Origin: Neoaquamicrobium sediminum | GTDB lineage: Bacteria > Pseudomonadota > Alphaproteobacteria > Rhizobiales > Rhizobiaceae | DNA length: 64,000 bases | NCBI RefSeq assembly: GCF_013240295.1 | Contig: NZ_JABETK010000001.1 | Location: forward strand, 868,001 to 932,000 | Reading direction: 5' to 3' | Part shown: positions 27,195 through 36,307 of the stretch, piece after piece | Layout: every line of letters begins with the position of its first letter | How positions within the stretch are numbered: the first letter of the stretch is position 1 | Program-made: the position numbers and the translations under genes | The notes under the pieces: generated by a model | Told to the model about the DNA's origin: nothing | Seen by the model: the letters and a program-made list of their open reading frames with translations, nothing else | Database searches by the model: none

Positions 27195-28866
27195 GTGCCA
27201 CATAACGAGCGATCGAAAACGATCTCGCAGGGCAATGAGCGCGCACCCAATCGCGCCATGTTTCGCGCCCTCGGCTACACCAGCGACGATTTCGACAAGC
27301 CGATGATCGGCATTGCCAACGGTCACTCCACCATCACCCCTGCAATGCTGGTCTCCAACCGCTGGCCGACGCCGCCGCTGCGGCGATCAAGGCGGCGGGC
27401 GCGAATGCCCAGATTTTCGGTGTGCCCACGATTTCCGACGGCATGTCCATGGGCACGGAAGGCATGAAATATTCTCTAGTCTCCCGCGAGGTCATAGCGG
27501 ATTGCGTTGAAACCACCGTGCAGGGCCAGTGGATGGACGGGGTGCTGGTTATCGGCGGCTGCGACAAGAACAAGCCCGGCGGAATGATGGGTATCGCTAG
27601 GGCAAACGTTCCGGCGATCTACGTTTATGGCGGCACGATCAAGCCCGGCCGCTGGAAGGAGCAGGACCTTTCCGTCATCTCCGCATTCGAGGCCGTAGGA
27701 GCATTCAATGCCGGCACGATGAGCCGGGAGGATTTCGAAGGCATAGAACACAATGCCTGCCCCACCACCGGCGCCTGCGGCGGCATGTACACGGCCAACA
27801 CGATGAGTTCCTCCTTCGAGGCCCTCGGCATGTCGCTGATGGGGTCTTCGACCATGGCGAACGTCGACGGCGAAAAGCTGGAGTCCACGGCGGAGTCGGC
27901 GCGCGTGCTCGTCGAGGCGGTGAAGAAGGGGATAAAGCCGCGCGACATCATCACCAGGCAGAGCGTCGAAAACGCCATCGCGCTGGTCATGGCGACCGGC
28001 GGCTCCACCAATGCAGTCCTCCACTACCTCGCCATCTGCCATGCGGCTGAAGTCGAATGGACGCTGGAGGACTTCGAACGGATGCGGCGCAAGGTGCCGG
28101 TCATCTGCGACCTGAAGCCATCGGGTCAATACATGGCCGTCGACCTGCACCGGCAGGGCGGCGTGCCGCAGGTGCTGAAGCTGTTGCTCGAAGCCGGGAT
28201 GCTCAACGGCGACTGCCTGACCATTACCGGCAGGACCATCGCTGAAGAGCTGGCGCAGGTGCCGGCCAGCCCCCTGCCGATCAGGACGTTGTGCGTCCCG
28301 TCGAAGATGCACTCTACAAGGAGGGCCATCTGGCGATCCTGCGCGGCAATCTCGCCGAAGACGGTGCCGTCGCGAAGATCACCGGGTTGAAATCGACATC
28401 GATTACCGGGCCGGCACGCGTGTTCGAGGATGAGGAGAGCGCCATGCACGCCATCCTGTCGGATGCGATCCGTCCCGGCGACGTGCTGGTGCTGCGCTAT
28501 CTCGGCCCCAAGGGCGGGCCGGGCATGCCTGAAATGCTGGCGCCGACGTCAGCCATCGTGGGGCGCGGCCTCGGCGACAAGGTCGGCCTCATCACCGACG
28601 GGCGGTTTTCCGGCGGATCATGGGGACTGCTCGTCGGCCACGTCACGCCGGAAGCCTTCGAGGGCGGCACCATCGCGCTGGTCGAGGAAGGCGACATGAT
28701 TACCATCGACGCACCCTCGCGTCTGATCCAGCTCGACGTCGATGACGACGAGATCGAGCGCAGACGGCGCAACTGGACCCAGCCGAAGCCGCGCTACACG
28801 CGTGGCGTACTCGCCAAATTCGCAGCGCTCGCCAGCCCCGCCAGCAAGGGAGCCGTCACGGGATAG
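27195..28866 (+). pseudogene. ilvD: Dihydroxy-acid dehydratase (IlvD/Edd family), frame broken twice
   Basis: About 557 residues when two bases are restored. Conserved blocks are [66 protein letters not shown] and [17 protein letters not shown]. Breaks lie in C runs at 27337-27340 and 28270-28274. Adding one C at the first gives [14 protein letters not shown], which brings back the first Fe-S cysteine of the family, and the other two cysteines are intact. The sequence fits the DHAD clade that makes 2-oxo acids for branched-chain amino acids. Its place beside LysR and a TRAP binding protein suggests it may instead dehydrate a sugar acid or other imported hydroxy acid. Confidence 0.85.
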
Positions 28867-28900
28867 GTTGCGTCACAATCTTCAACAGGGAGGAAGAAAC

Positions 28901-29893
28901 ATGAACCACTACGTTAGACACATCGCCGGCACGATATTCGCCGCTGCAACGACCTTGGCCTTGTCGGTCTTCGCCTACGCGCAGCAGGAGGTAAAGCTCG
29001 GCTATGCTCTGGCGACGACGTCGCATTACGGCGTGGCTGCCGAGAAGTGGCAGGAGGTCGTCGAGGCCGAGACCGACGGCCGCCATGTGTTCCGCCACTT
29101 CCCCTCCTCCGGTCTCGGCGGCGAGCGCGAGGTCATCGAGGGCGTGCAGCTCGGCACCGTCGAGGCGACCATCGTCTCGTCCGGCACGCTGTCGAACTTC
29201 GTGCCGGAGACCGGCGTCTTCGACATCCCCTTCCTGTTCCGTGACCTTGCCCATGCCCGCGCCGTGCTCGACGGTCCGATCGGCCAGGAGATCCTGGCAA
29301 AGTTCGACGATGTCGGCCTGGTCGCACTTGCCTGGGGCGAGCAGGGCTTCCGCCACATCACCAACAACCGCAACGCCATTGCAGGGCCTGCCGACGTCGC
29401 CGGCCTGAAGCTGCGCACGATGGAAAACCCGACCCACATCACCGCCTTCGAGGCGCTGGGCGCGGCTCCCACCCCGATGGCATGGCCGGAGGTGATCGGC
29501 GCCCTGCAGCAGGGCACCATCGACGGCCAGGAGAACCCGCTGTCGGTCATCACGTCCGCCAAGCTGTCGGAAGTGCAGAAGTACCTGACCCTGTCGGGCC
29601 ACGTCTATTCGCCGGCGATGCTGCTCGTCTCCAAGCAGCTCTGGGACGGCATGTCGGAAGAGGACCAGGAGATCTTCCGCAACGCGGCCTCCGAAGCCGT
29701 GACCGCCATGCGCGGCTTCGTCGACGACGTCGAGACCTCCGGCGTCGCACAGCTCAAGGAAGCGGGAATGGACGTCGGAGAACTCAGCGCGGAGCAACGC
29801 GCTGCTTTTCAGAAGGCGCTGACGACTGCGTATGAGACCTACTACGGCACATTTGGCAAGGAGCTTGTCGACCAGATCATCGCAAGTAAGTAG
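28901..29893 (+). CDS. TRAP transporter substrate-binding protein (DctP family)
   Basis: A 330-residue periplasmic binding protein. A signal peptide (residues 1-27, ending SVFAYA) precedes QQEVKLGYALATTSHYG. The DctP family is identified by the FHRHF-like region (RHVFRHFPSSGLGGEREVIE), GEQGFRHITNN and WPEVIGALQQGTIDGQENPL. The ATG at 28901 has GGGAGGA upstream. No DctQ or DctM gene is beside it, so it must use membrane subunits from elsewhere, perhaps those at 34415-36276. It follows ilvD by 34 bp on the same strand, so the dehydratase may act on its ligand. Confidence 0.92.
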   Translation: MNHYVRHIAGTIFAAATTLALSVFAYAQQEVKLGYALATTSHYGVAAEKWQEVVEAETDGRHVFRHFPSSGLGGEREVIEGVQLGTVEATIVSSGTLSNFVPETGVFDIPFLFRDLAHARAVLDGPIGQEILAKFDDVGLVALAWGEQGFRHITNNRNAIAGPADVAGLKLRTMENPTHITAFEALGAAPTPMAWPEVIGALQQGTIDGQENPLSVITSAKLSEVQKYLTLSGHVYSPAMLLVSKQLWDGMSEEDQEIFRNAASEAVTAMRGFVDDVETSGVAQLKEAGMDVGELSAEQRAAFQKALTTAYETYYGTFGKELVDQIIASK

Positions 29894-29910
29894 CCTTGCG
29901 AACCTGATCG

Positions 29911-29944
29911 TGTGGTTGGCATCGGCGCTCCAATGCCAACCACA
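29911..29944. terminator. Hairpin between convergent genes
   Basis: TGTGGTTGGCAT, a 10-nt loop and ATGCCAACCACA form a perfect 12-bp stem between the dctP-like stop and the end of the convergent ligase gene. There is no T tract, but the symmetry suits a bidirectional terminator. Confidence 0.6.
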
Positions 29945-29955
29945 ATCGTGCCTGC

Positions 29956-31470
29956 CTAGGCCAGTTGCTTGCGCAGTTCCGTCTTGAGCACCTTGCCGTA
30001 GCTGTTCTTCGGCAGTTCGGCGCAGAAAACATAACGCTTCGGCTTCTTGAAAGACGCCATCTCGGCGCGGCACCATGCGTCGAGCACCTTGGCATCGCAG
30101 GCGCCTTCGCCGCGCGGCACCACGAAGGCTACGACATCCTCGCCCCACTCCGCGCTCGGCTGGCCGACGACCGAGACCTCGAGCACGCCGGGATGCCGGG
30201 CCACCACCTCCTCGACCTCGCGCGGATAGATGTTGGTGCCGCCGGAGATGATCAGGTCCTTGGCACGGTCGGTGAGCGTAAGGAAGCCGTCCTCGTCGAG
30301 CCGGCCGATGTCGCCGGTATGGAGCCAACCGTTACGTAGGGTCTCAGCCGTCGCCTTTTCGTTGCGCCAATAGCCCTTCATCACTGTCGCACCACGAACG
30401 AGGATTTCGCCCGCTTCGCCGGGTTGCACATCCTCGCCGTCGTTCGCGATGCGCACCTCAACGCAGGACATAGCCTGCCCGACGGAGGCACGGCGCTCTC
30501 GCCAGTGCGGATGCGTCTCGTCGGCAACGAGTTCGCGGGTCAGCGACGTGATCGTCATCGGCGTCTCGCCCTGTCCGTAGATCTGGACGAAGCGAGGGCC
30601 AAACAGCGACAGCGCCTCGTCGATGTCGGCCGCATACATCGGGCCGCCGCCATAGACGACGGTGCGGATGCCCTCGCCGCGATAGCCCGAAGCCTTGGCG
30701 GCCTCGATCATGCGCTTGACCATGGTGGGCGCGGCAAACATCACCGCCTGGCCAAAATGGCGCGACAGCGCCTCGATCTCGGCCGGGTCGAAGCCGCGCG
30801 ACAGCGGGAACACGTGACTACCGCCGGCGCGCACGAAGACGAAGTTGTAGATGCCGGCGCCGTGCGAAATGGGCGCCGCATAAATCGTCGCCTGGTCCGG
30901 TGCGGGCTGGTCGACATCCAGCGCATAGGCAAGCGTTGCCACGCGCATGTTCCAATGGGTCAGCATGACGCCCTTGGGTCGGCCGGTCGTGCCCGATGTG
31001 TAGAACAGCCAGGCAATATCATCCCCCGACACGCGCGCCGGCGAGGCATCTCCCTCAACCTGCTCGAAGAGGGCGGACCATTGCGGCGAGCCTACGGCGA
31101 TCTGTGCGCAGTCGGCCGGCAGGCCTGCATCCGCGCCCAGCCCGTCACCGTCGCAGACGAGAACCGCCGCACCGGCGTCACCCGTAATCCACGCCGCCTC
31201 GCGGGGATGCAGCTTGCTGTTGATCGGCACGATGGTGCCGCCGAACCACCAAACCGCATAGAAAAGTTCGAGATAGGCCGGGCAGTTCTTCATGAAGACG
31301 GCGACGCGGTCACCAGCCTTGAGGTCGTGCGCGGCCTGCAGGCCTGCCGCCAGTGCACGCACCCGTGCCGCGAAACCGGCATAGGTCGCGTAGAGCTCGG
31401 TACCCTCGAAGATCGCCGGCGCGTCGGGTTTTGCCCGGGCCGTGGCGTCCAGCCAGTCGGCTAGGTTCAT
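29956..31470 (-). CDS. AMP-forming acyl-CoA synthetase
   Basis: A 504-residue ANL-superfamily enzyme. The P-loop-like motif is LFYTSGTTGRPKG. YGQGETPM, GWLHTGDIGRLDEDG and the C-terminal PKNSYGKVLKTELRK (catalytic Lys in the GK motif) follow in the usual order. It activates a carboxylic acid to its CoA thioester via an acyl-AMP. It is the last gene of a 12-gene leftward operon of CoA chemistry and transport, 30 nt after a MaoC gene. The substrate is unknown; a medium or branched dicarboxylate or a 3-hydroxy acid would fit the neighbours. Confidence 0.92.
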   Translation of the reverse strand: MNLADWLDATARAKPDAPAIFEGTELYATYAGFAARVRALAAGLQAAHDLKAGDRVAVFMKNCPAYLELFYAVWWFGGTIVPINSKLHPREAAWITGDAGAAVLVCDGDGLGADAGLPADCAQIAVGSPQWSALFEQVEGDASPARVSGDDIAWLFYTSGTTGRPKGVMLTHWNMRVATLAYALDVDQPAPDQATIYAAPISHGAGIYNFVFVRAGGSHVFPLSRGFDPAEIEALSRHFGQAVMFAAPTMVKRMIEAAKASGYRGEGIRTVVYGGGPMYAADIDEALSLFGPRFVQIYGQGETPMTITSLTRELVADETHPHWRERRASVGQAMSCVEVRIANDGEDVQPGEAGEILVRGATVMKGYWRNEKATAETLRNGWLHTGDIGRLDEDGFLTLTDRAKDLIISGGTNIYPREVEEVVARHPGVLEVSVVGQPSAEWGEDVVAFVVPRGEGACDAKVLDAWCRAEMASFKKPKRYVFCAELPKNSYGKVLKTELRKQLA

Positions 31471-31500
31471 GCGTGTCCTCCTGTTAGCGGCGTCGCCGTG

Positions 31501-31962
31501 TCAGTCCGTTGCCCGCCCTTCCATCAGCCTCAGCGGCGTATAGACGATGACGGCTTCGCCGCGCTGGTTGACGATGCGATTGCGCGTGCGCACGAGACCT
31601 CGGGCCCCCTTGCTCGCCGCGCGCACCTCGATCACTTCGATCTCGACATGAATCGTATCGCCTTCCAGCACCGGTCCCTCCACATTCAGCTCCATGTGCA
31701 GGAATGCAAGCCCCGTGCCCTGCCCGGTCGCGTTGAGCACAAGCCCCTCGGCCAGGGCATAGACCAGCGCGGCCGGCGCCGGGCGGCCCGGGATCGCCGA
31801 GTGCTGCGCGCGGTATTCCTTGTCGACGAACAGCGACTCCAGCATGCCGACGCAGGATATGAAATTGACGATGTCGGTTTCGGTGATGGTGCGTCCAAAT
31901 GTGCGGAACTGCTGGCCGACCGAAAGGTCGTTCCAGCGAAATCCTTCTCCGAGCAGTTTCAT
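31501..31962 (-). CDS. MaoC family dehydratase
   Basis: A 153-residue hot-dog-fold protein of the MaoC-like family. It begins MKLLGEGFRWNDLSVGQQFR and has TETDIVNFISCVGMLE in the position of the hydratase active-site segment. The usual D-x4-H of (R)-hydratases is changed (TDIVNF), so activity is not certain. ATG 31962 is chosen because the upstream 31 residues overlap the end of the MFS gene. It lies between the MFS gene (19 nt) and the ligase gene (30 nt). It probably hydrates or dehydrates a CoA ester, or acts as a thioester-binding partner. Confidence 0.83.
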   Translation of the reverse strand: MKLLGEGFRWNDLSVGQQFRTFGRTITETDIVNFISCVGMLESLFVDKEYRAQHSAIPGRPAPAALVYALAEGLVLNATGQGTGLAFLHMELNVEGPVLEGDTIHVEIEVIEVRAASKGARGLVRTRNRIVNQRGEAVIVYTPLRLMEGRATD

Positions 31963-31981
31963 GTCGGTTCCTTTCAGATTG

Positions 31982-33289
31982 TCACTCTGCCGGCGGCGGC
32001 TGAAGCGTACGCGGGTGGCATAGTCGCGTCGAAATCCAGAATGGCGAACAGGCACACAGGATCGAGACGCCGGAGAAGATGAAGGCAGCGCGATAGTCGC
32101 CCGTCAAATCATGCAGGAATCCCGAAATCCAGGCGCCGAACGCCGAGCCGAACGACATCATCATGAAGATCGTGCCGAAGATCGAAGCCACCGCGCCCCT
32201 CGCGAAGATGCGTGCCGTCAGGGTCGATACGATCGGCCCGCGCGCGCCCTGGCTCACACCGAATGCAAGCACATAGACCAGGATGAGGAACGGGCTGGCG
32301 ACGGCCGAGTAGGCAAGTAGCGCGCTGGCGCCCAGAAAGGTTCCCGTGAAGGACAGCGTCGCCGTGAAGCGGTTGCCGAAACGCGCGCAGAGCCAGCCGG
32401 CGAAGACGACGCCGAAGATCGAAAGCATGCCCGAAGCGCCGAAGGCGAGTGCGGCCTCGATCGGCGGATAGCCCTGCTCCACGAGATAGGGCACGGTCTG
32501 CACGACGACGACGCTGTAGACGCCGCAGGCGGTGAAGAAGAAGACCTGTACCAGAAGCCAGAACTCGCGCGTCTTTACCGCGCTGCGGATGGTCCAGCCG
32601 GTTGGTCTCGACACCGCCATGGCCGGCTGGTCGGCAAGCGGCTCGGCAGCGGAGGGCCGCACGCGTCCCTGGCGGATACGCCCCCACGGCAGCAGCAGCA
32701 GCGGCATTACGCAGACGAGGGCCATGGCAATCAGACGATATGTCTCGCGCCAGCCATAGGCATCGATACCAGCCTGCGCCAACGGCACGATGACGAGGAT
32801 GCCGGAACCGAAGCCGGCATAGGCTATGGCGATGGCCAGGCTCATGTTGCGGTCGAACCAGCGGCCGATCAGGGCTGCCGCCGGCACCATGCCGAGCGCA
32901 GAGGCGGCGACACCGCAGAATACGCCGATGAAGAGGTAGATATGCCACAAGGCGGTGGTGGTGGAAGCAGCCCAGGTCGCCGCGATCAGCACACACAGCC
33001 CGAACCCGTAGGTGGCGCGTGGGCCCAGCCTGTCGAGCATCATGCCGGACAGCGGCGCCATAAGGCCGACCGTGATGAGATAGAAGGAATAGACGCCGGT
33101 GAGCGTCGAGCGGCTCCAGCCGAACTCCGCCTCCAGCGGCAGCATGAACACCATGAAGGTGTCGACCACGCCGCGCGCGGTGAAGTTGAACAGAAAACCG
33201 ATGGCCACGACCAGCCCGGCCAGTGCAAGCTCGTTCCGCGAACCGCGTTGGTACGCCGGTTTGTCTTCAGGATCGCCGCGAGAGGTCAT
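31982..33289 (-). CDS. MFS transporter
   Basis: A 435-residue major facilitator with about twelve helices, a central cytoplasmic loop around residues 210-240 and the motif-A-like MMLDRLGPRATYGFG between helices 2 and 3. The layout resembles monocarboxylate/oxalate-formate carriers (OFA-like). It lies within a run of CoA-metabolism genes after the TRAP genes, separated from dctP by 54 nt with a stem-loop. It may export or import a product of the pathway; the substrate is not recognisable. Confidence 0.9.
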   Translation of the reverse strand: MTSRGDPEDKPAYQRGSRNELALAGLVVAIGFLFNFTARGVVDTFMVFMLPLEAEFGWSRSTLTGVYSFYLITVGLMAPLSGMMLDRLGPRATYGFGLCVLIAATWAASTTTALWHIYLFIGVFCGVAASALGMVPAAALIGRWFDRNMSLAIAIAYAGFGSGILVIVPLAQAGIDAYGWRETYRLIAMALVCVMPLLLLPWGRIRQGRVRPSAAEPLADQPAMAVSRPTGWTIRSAVKTREFWLLVQVFFFTACGVYSVVVVQTVPYLVEQGYPPIEAALAFGASGMLSIFGVVFAGWLCARFGNRFTATLSFTGTFLGASALLAYSAVASPFLILVYVLAFGVSQGARGPIVSTLTARIFARGAVASIFGTIFMMMSFGSAFGAWISGFLHDLTGDYRAAFIFSGVSILCACSPFWISTRLCHPRTLQPPPAE

Positions 33290-33307
33290 GGATGCCTACA
33301 GTGGAAG

Positions 33308-33333
33308 ACCGCCCCGGCTCGCACCGGGGCGGT
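33308..33333 (-). terminator. Stem-loop between dctP and the MFS gene
   Basis: ACCGCCCCGG, CTCGCA and CCGGGGCGGT form a perfect 10-bp stem in the leftward transcript, with no T tract after it. It may reduce read-through into the last three genes of the operon or stabilise the dctP mRNA, as is common after TRAP binding-protein genes. Confidence 0.5.
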
Positions 33334-33343
33334 TCATATGCGA

Positions 33344-34379
33344 TCAGTCGGCCTTTTCGAGCGCGGCGCGGAACGCGTTGAGGATATCCGTTCCCGGACG
33401 CCCGCGGGCGTCGAGGTCGGAAGCCCATTGCTGGCTGACCTCGCCCATCAGCTCGCCGAGGCGGGCCTTGTCCTCGTCGGGCAGGCTGACGAAGGTGACG
33501 CCGGAATCGGCAATCGTCTGCTTGTCCTTGAGATCGAGGTCGTCGGCGGCTTCACACCCCTTGGTGATGGCTTCGTCGCCGGCCTGCACGAGCGCCGCCT
33601 GCACGTCCTCATCAAGCGCGTCCCAGCGCTCCTGCGAAATCACGTATGTGACCACGAAGGACCCGAAATTCACGTCCTGCGTGCCGTATTTCAGCAGCGG
33701 ATGGATGTCGTAAGGCAGCACGCTCGAATGCGGGAAAAGCACGCCGTCGATGGTTCCGCGCGAAAGCGCATCGCGTGTCTCCGGGGCGGAAATCTGCACC
33801 GGCACCGCGCCGATCTTGGTGGTCGCGATTTCCTTGGCACCGCCGGTCGTGCGCAGCTTGAGGTTGCGCAGGCTGTTGAGATCGGTGATTTCCGAATTCG
33901 ACGTCAGCACCTGGTATGGCGGCAGCACCATGACGAGGAGCACGCGTACGCCGTTCGGCGCGAACTCCGCCTGATCGAGCGCGCCGCCTGGCTTGGCGAT
34001 CTCCAGAATGCCTTGGTGCCCTTGCAGGAAGTCGTGAAGTTTTCCGGCAGCTCGGCGACCGACGACAGCGGCAGCTTGTCGCTGACATAGGATGCGCCGA
34101 CATAGCCGATGTCCATCACCCCGGTCTGCGTCAGCGACAGCAGGTCCTTCGCCTTGCCGAGCTGTTCGCGGGGTAATAGTCGAACGCGACTTCGCCGCCG
34201 CTCAGCTCGGTTACGCGCTCCATCCAGAACTTGGTCATGTTCTCGGGGATGTAGTGGCCGACGGGAAAGCTGTCGCCGATACGCAGGGTCAGTTCCTGGG
34301 CCTGCGCGGCGTTGCCGGCAGCCAGGGCAGCGCCCACCACGGACGCGGCAAGCAATGTTCTATGCAGTTGGTATTTCAT
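33344..34379 (-). pseudogene. TRAP transporter substrate-binding protein (DctP family), frame broken twice
   Basis: About 345 residues with two bases restored. A signal peptide (MKYQLHRTLLAASVVG through AAQA) leads into LTLRIGDSFPVGHYIPE. The rest has DIGYVGASYVSDKLPLSSV, LRTTGGAKE and SRGTIDGVLFPHSS. Breaks are near 34161-34166 (adding a base restores a Gln after PAN) and 34003-34005 (adding a G restores FWEIAKPGGALDQAEF). It is the binding protein for the DctQ/DctM pair just upstream in the operon, 35 nt after dctM. The product is probably whole in the organism. Ligand unknown, likely a dicarboxylate related to the CitE pathway. Confidence 0.85.
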
Positions 34380-34414
34380 GACGTTCTCCTCCTTCTTGAA
34401 CGATTGCCTTGCGG

Positions 34415-35701
34415 TCATTGCATCGTGGACGGAAGCCACAGGATGATGGCCGGAAAGGCGGTGAGCAGTGCGATGACGAGCAGATGCGCCCAGACGTGGG
34501 GCATTACGCCCCGGAACAGTTCGCCGAGCGGGCGGCGTGTGTATCGTGCGACGACGAAGACGTTCATGCCGAGCGGCGGCGTCACCATGCCAACCTCGGC
34601 GGTGACCACGATGATGACGCCGAACCAGATCGGGTCAAATCCGAGCGAGATGACCAGTGGCAACACTACTGGCACGGTCAGGATCAGGATCGCGATCTGG
34701 TCCATGATGAAGCCAAGCACGATATAGCCGAGCAGGATGAAGACCATGATGGTCATCGGCGAGAACGGCAGGCCTCCCACCCAGGTCGTCAGGTCGTTGG
34801 TGACCCGCGCCAGCGTGAAGTAGTAGCCGAAGATGTGCGCACCAAGGATGATGAACAGGATCATGCAGCTTGTCTGCGCAGCGCGGCGCAGCGCGCCTGA
34901 GAACGCCGGAAGGCTGAGTTTGCCTTCCTTGATCGCCAGCAGCATGGCGACGAACGCGCCGATGCCGGAAGCCTCGGTCGGCGTCGCGATGCCGGTGTAG
35001 ATCGTGCCGGTAACGGCGAAGAAAAGCAGGATCATCGGCCCGACGCGCTTCAGCGAGGCGAATTTTTCACGCATCGTGTAGGCGCGGCCCGCCGGCGCCG
35101 ATTCAGGCCAGAGCCAGACCAGTATGGCGATGGTGGCGATGATCGCGACGGTGACGATGAGGCCGGGAATGACGCCTGCGATCAGAAGCGCCGAGATCGA
35201 GATGTCGGCAAGGATGCCGTACAGAATCAACGCGATCGATGGCGGGATCAGCATCGCCAGCGTGCCGGAAATGGCGACCACGCCGCCGGCCAGCTTCGGC
35301 TCGTAGCCTTCCTTCATCATCGCCGGGATCGAGGTCGAGGCGAGCGTCGCCGCCGCCGCCGTGCTCGAGCCCGAAATCGCGCCGAAGCCGGCGCCCGCAA
35401 GCGCGGTGGCCATCGCGACCCCGCCCTTGAGCCGGCCGACCCAGATGGTGGCCGAGCGGAAGAGATCATTTGCGACGCCCGAGATGATGACGAACTCCGC
35501 CATCAGGATGAACATCGGGATCGTGATGATCTCGTAGGAATTGGCGGTCGACAGCGGCGACGTACGCAGGATGCCCGACAGCACTGGCAGACCGCCGAAG
35601 ATGTAGAGCCCGATGGCGCCCGACACGGCCATGGCCAAGGCAACTGGCAGACCGATGACGAGCATGACGACTAGCGCCAGGAGAACGAGCGCGATGGTCA
35701 T
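34415..35701 (-). CDS. dctM: TRAP transporter large permease (DctM)
   Basis: A 428-residue inner-membrane protein of the DctM/SiaM large-subunit family, about twelve helices and re-entrant loops. Typical motifs are IPMFILMAEFVI, GAISGSSTAAAATLAS, IPPSIALILYGI and MVTPPLGMNVFVV. It carries the Na+-coupled transport path and pairs with the small subunit DctQ. Its ATG overlaps the dctQ stop as ATGA. Confidence 0.95.
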   Translation of the reverse strand: MTIALVLLALVVMLVIGLPVALAMAVSGAIGLYIFGGLPVLSGILRTSPLSTANSYEIITIPMFILMAEFVIISGVANDLFRSATIWVGRLKGGVAMATALAGAGFGAISGSSTAAAATLASTSIPAMMKEGYEPKLAGGVVAISGTLAMLIPPSIALILYGILADISISALLIAGVIPGLIVTVAIIATIAILVWLWPESAPAGRAYTMREKFASLKRVGPMILLFFAVTGTIYTGIATPTEASGIGAFVAMLLAIKEGKLSLPAFSGALRRAAQTSCMILFIILGAHIFGYYFTLARVTNDLTTWVGGLPFSPMTIMVFILLGYIVLGFIMDQIAILILTVPVVLPLVISLGFDPIWFGVIIVVTAEVGMVTPPLGMNVFVVARYTRRPLGELFRGVMPHVWAHLLVIALLTAFPAIILWLPSTMQ

Positions 35702-36276
35702 TCCGCGCCCTCCCCGGCATGGGGTTCGGTTTCCGGTGGTGGCGGCGTCTCGACGAGGTCACGACCCGACAGGCCGGATGCGGCATGACCGAAGGTGCGA
35801 TAGACGCAGCGCAGTGTCATGACCAAGCAACCTGCCGCCACAATGAAATAGGCGACCCAGGTCGGCCAGGGGATGACGGCCGCAATGCGGTCGTCGTTGA
35901 GGTAAGCGGATTTGAGCCGCAGCCAGGCCTGCCAGCCGATCAGCGCCATGAGGCCCGAGGACAGGAGATAGCCGACCGCCAGAGCCAGATGCCGCGGACG
36001 ATGCGGGATCTGGTGCTGAAAGATGTCGATGGCGATGTGGCCGTGATTGTGCAGCGTGTCCGACAACGCGAAGAAGAACACCGCGACCATGAGATAGAGG
36101 CCGATCAGGTTATAGGACCACGACAACGGCGCGGCGAACACGTAGCGCATCGCCACGTCGGCAACGACGATCAGCATGATGGCGCCCAGCGACAGGCCCG
36201 ACAGCAGCGCGAGCACACTCTCGATGCGCGCAAGCAGCGCCGAGGCACCGTTTGCGGGCGGCTGACTTTGCATCAT
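35698..36276 (-). CDS. dctQ: TRAP transporter small permease (DctQ)
   Basis: A 192-residue protein with the four helices of the DctQ family. Helix 1 is LSLGAIMLIVVADVAMRYVF. A W-rich PLSWSYNLIGLYLMVAVFFFA helix follows, then SDTLHNHGHIAIDIF, a typical DctQ loop. The C terminus is longer and acidic. It bridges DctM and the binding protein. The start at 36276 has GGAGGAGGA upstream; an ATG one codon later is also possible. It follows citE by 31 nt. Confidence 0.92.
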   Translation of the reverse strand: MMQSQPPANGASALLARIESVLALLSGLSLGAIMLIVVADVAMRYVFAAPLSWSYNLIGLYLMVAVFFFALSDTLHNHGHIAIDIFQHQIPHRPRHLALAVGYLLSSGLMALIGWQAWLRLKSAYLNDDRIAAVIPWPTWVAYFIVAAGCLVMTLRCVYRTFGHAASGLSGRDLVETPPPPETEPHAGEGAE

Positions 36277-36307
36277 CTTTCTTCCTCCTCCCTGTGGATC
36301 AGGCCCC

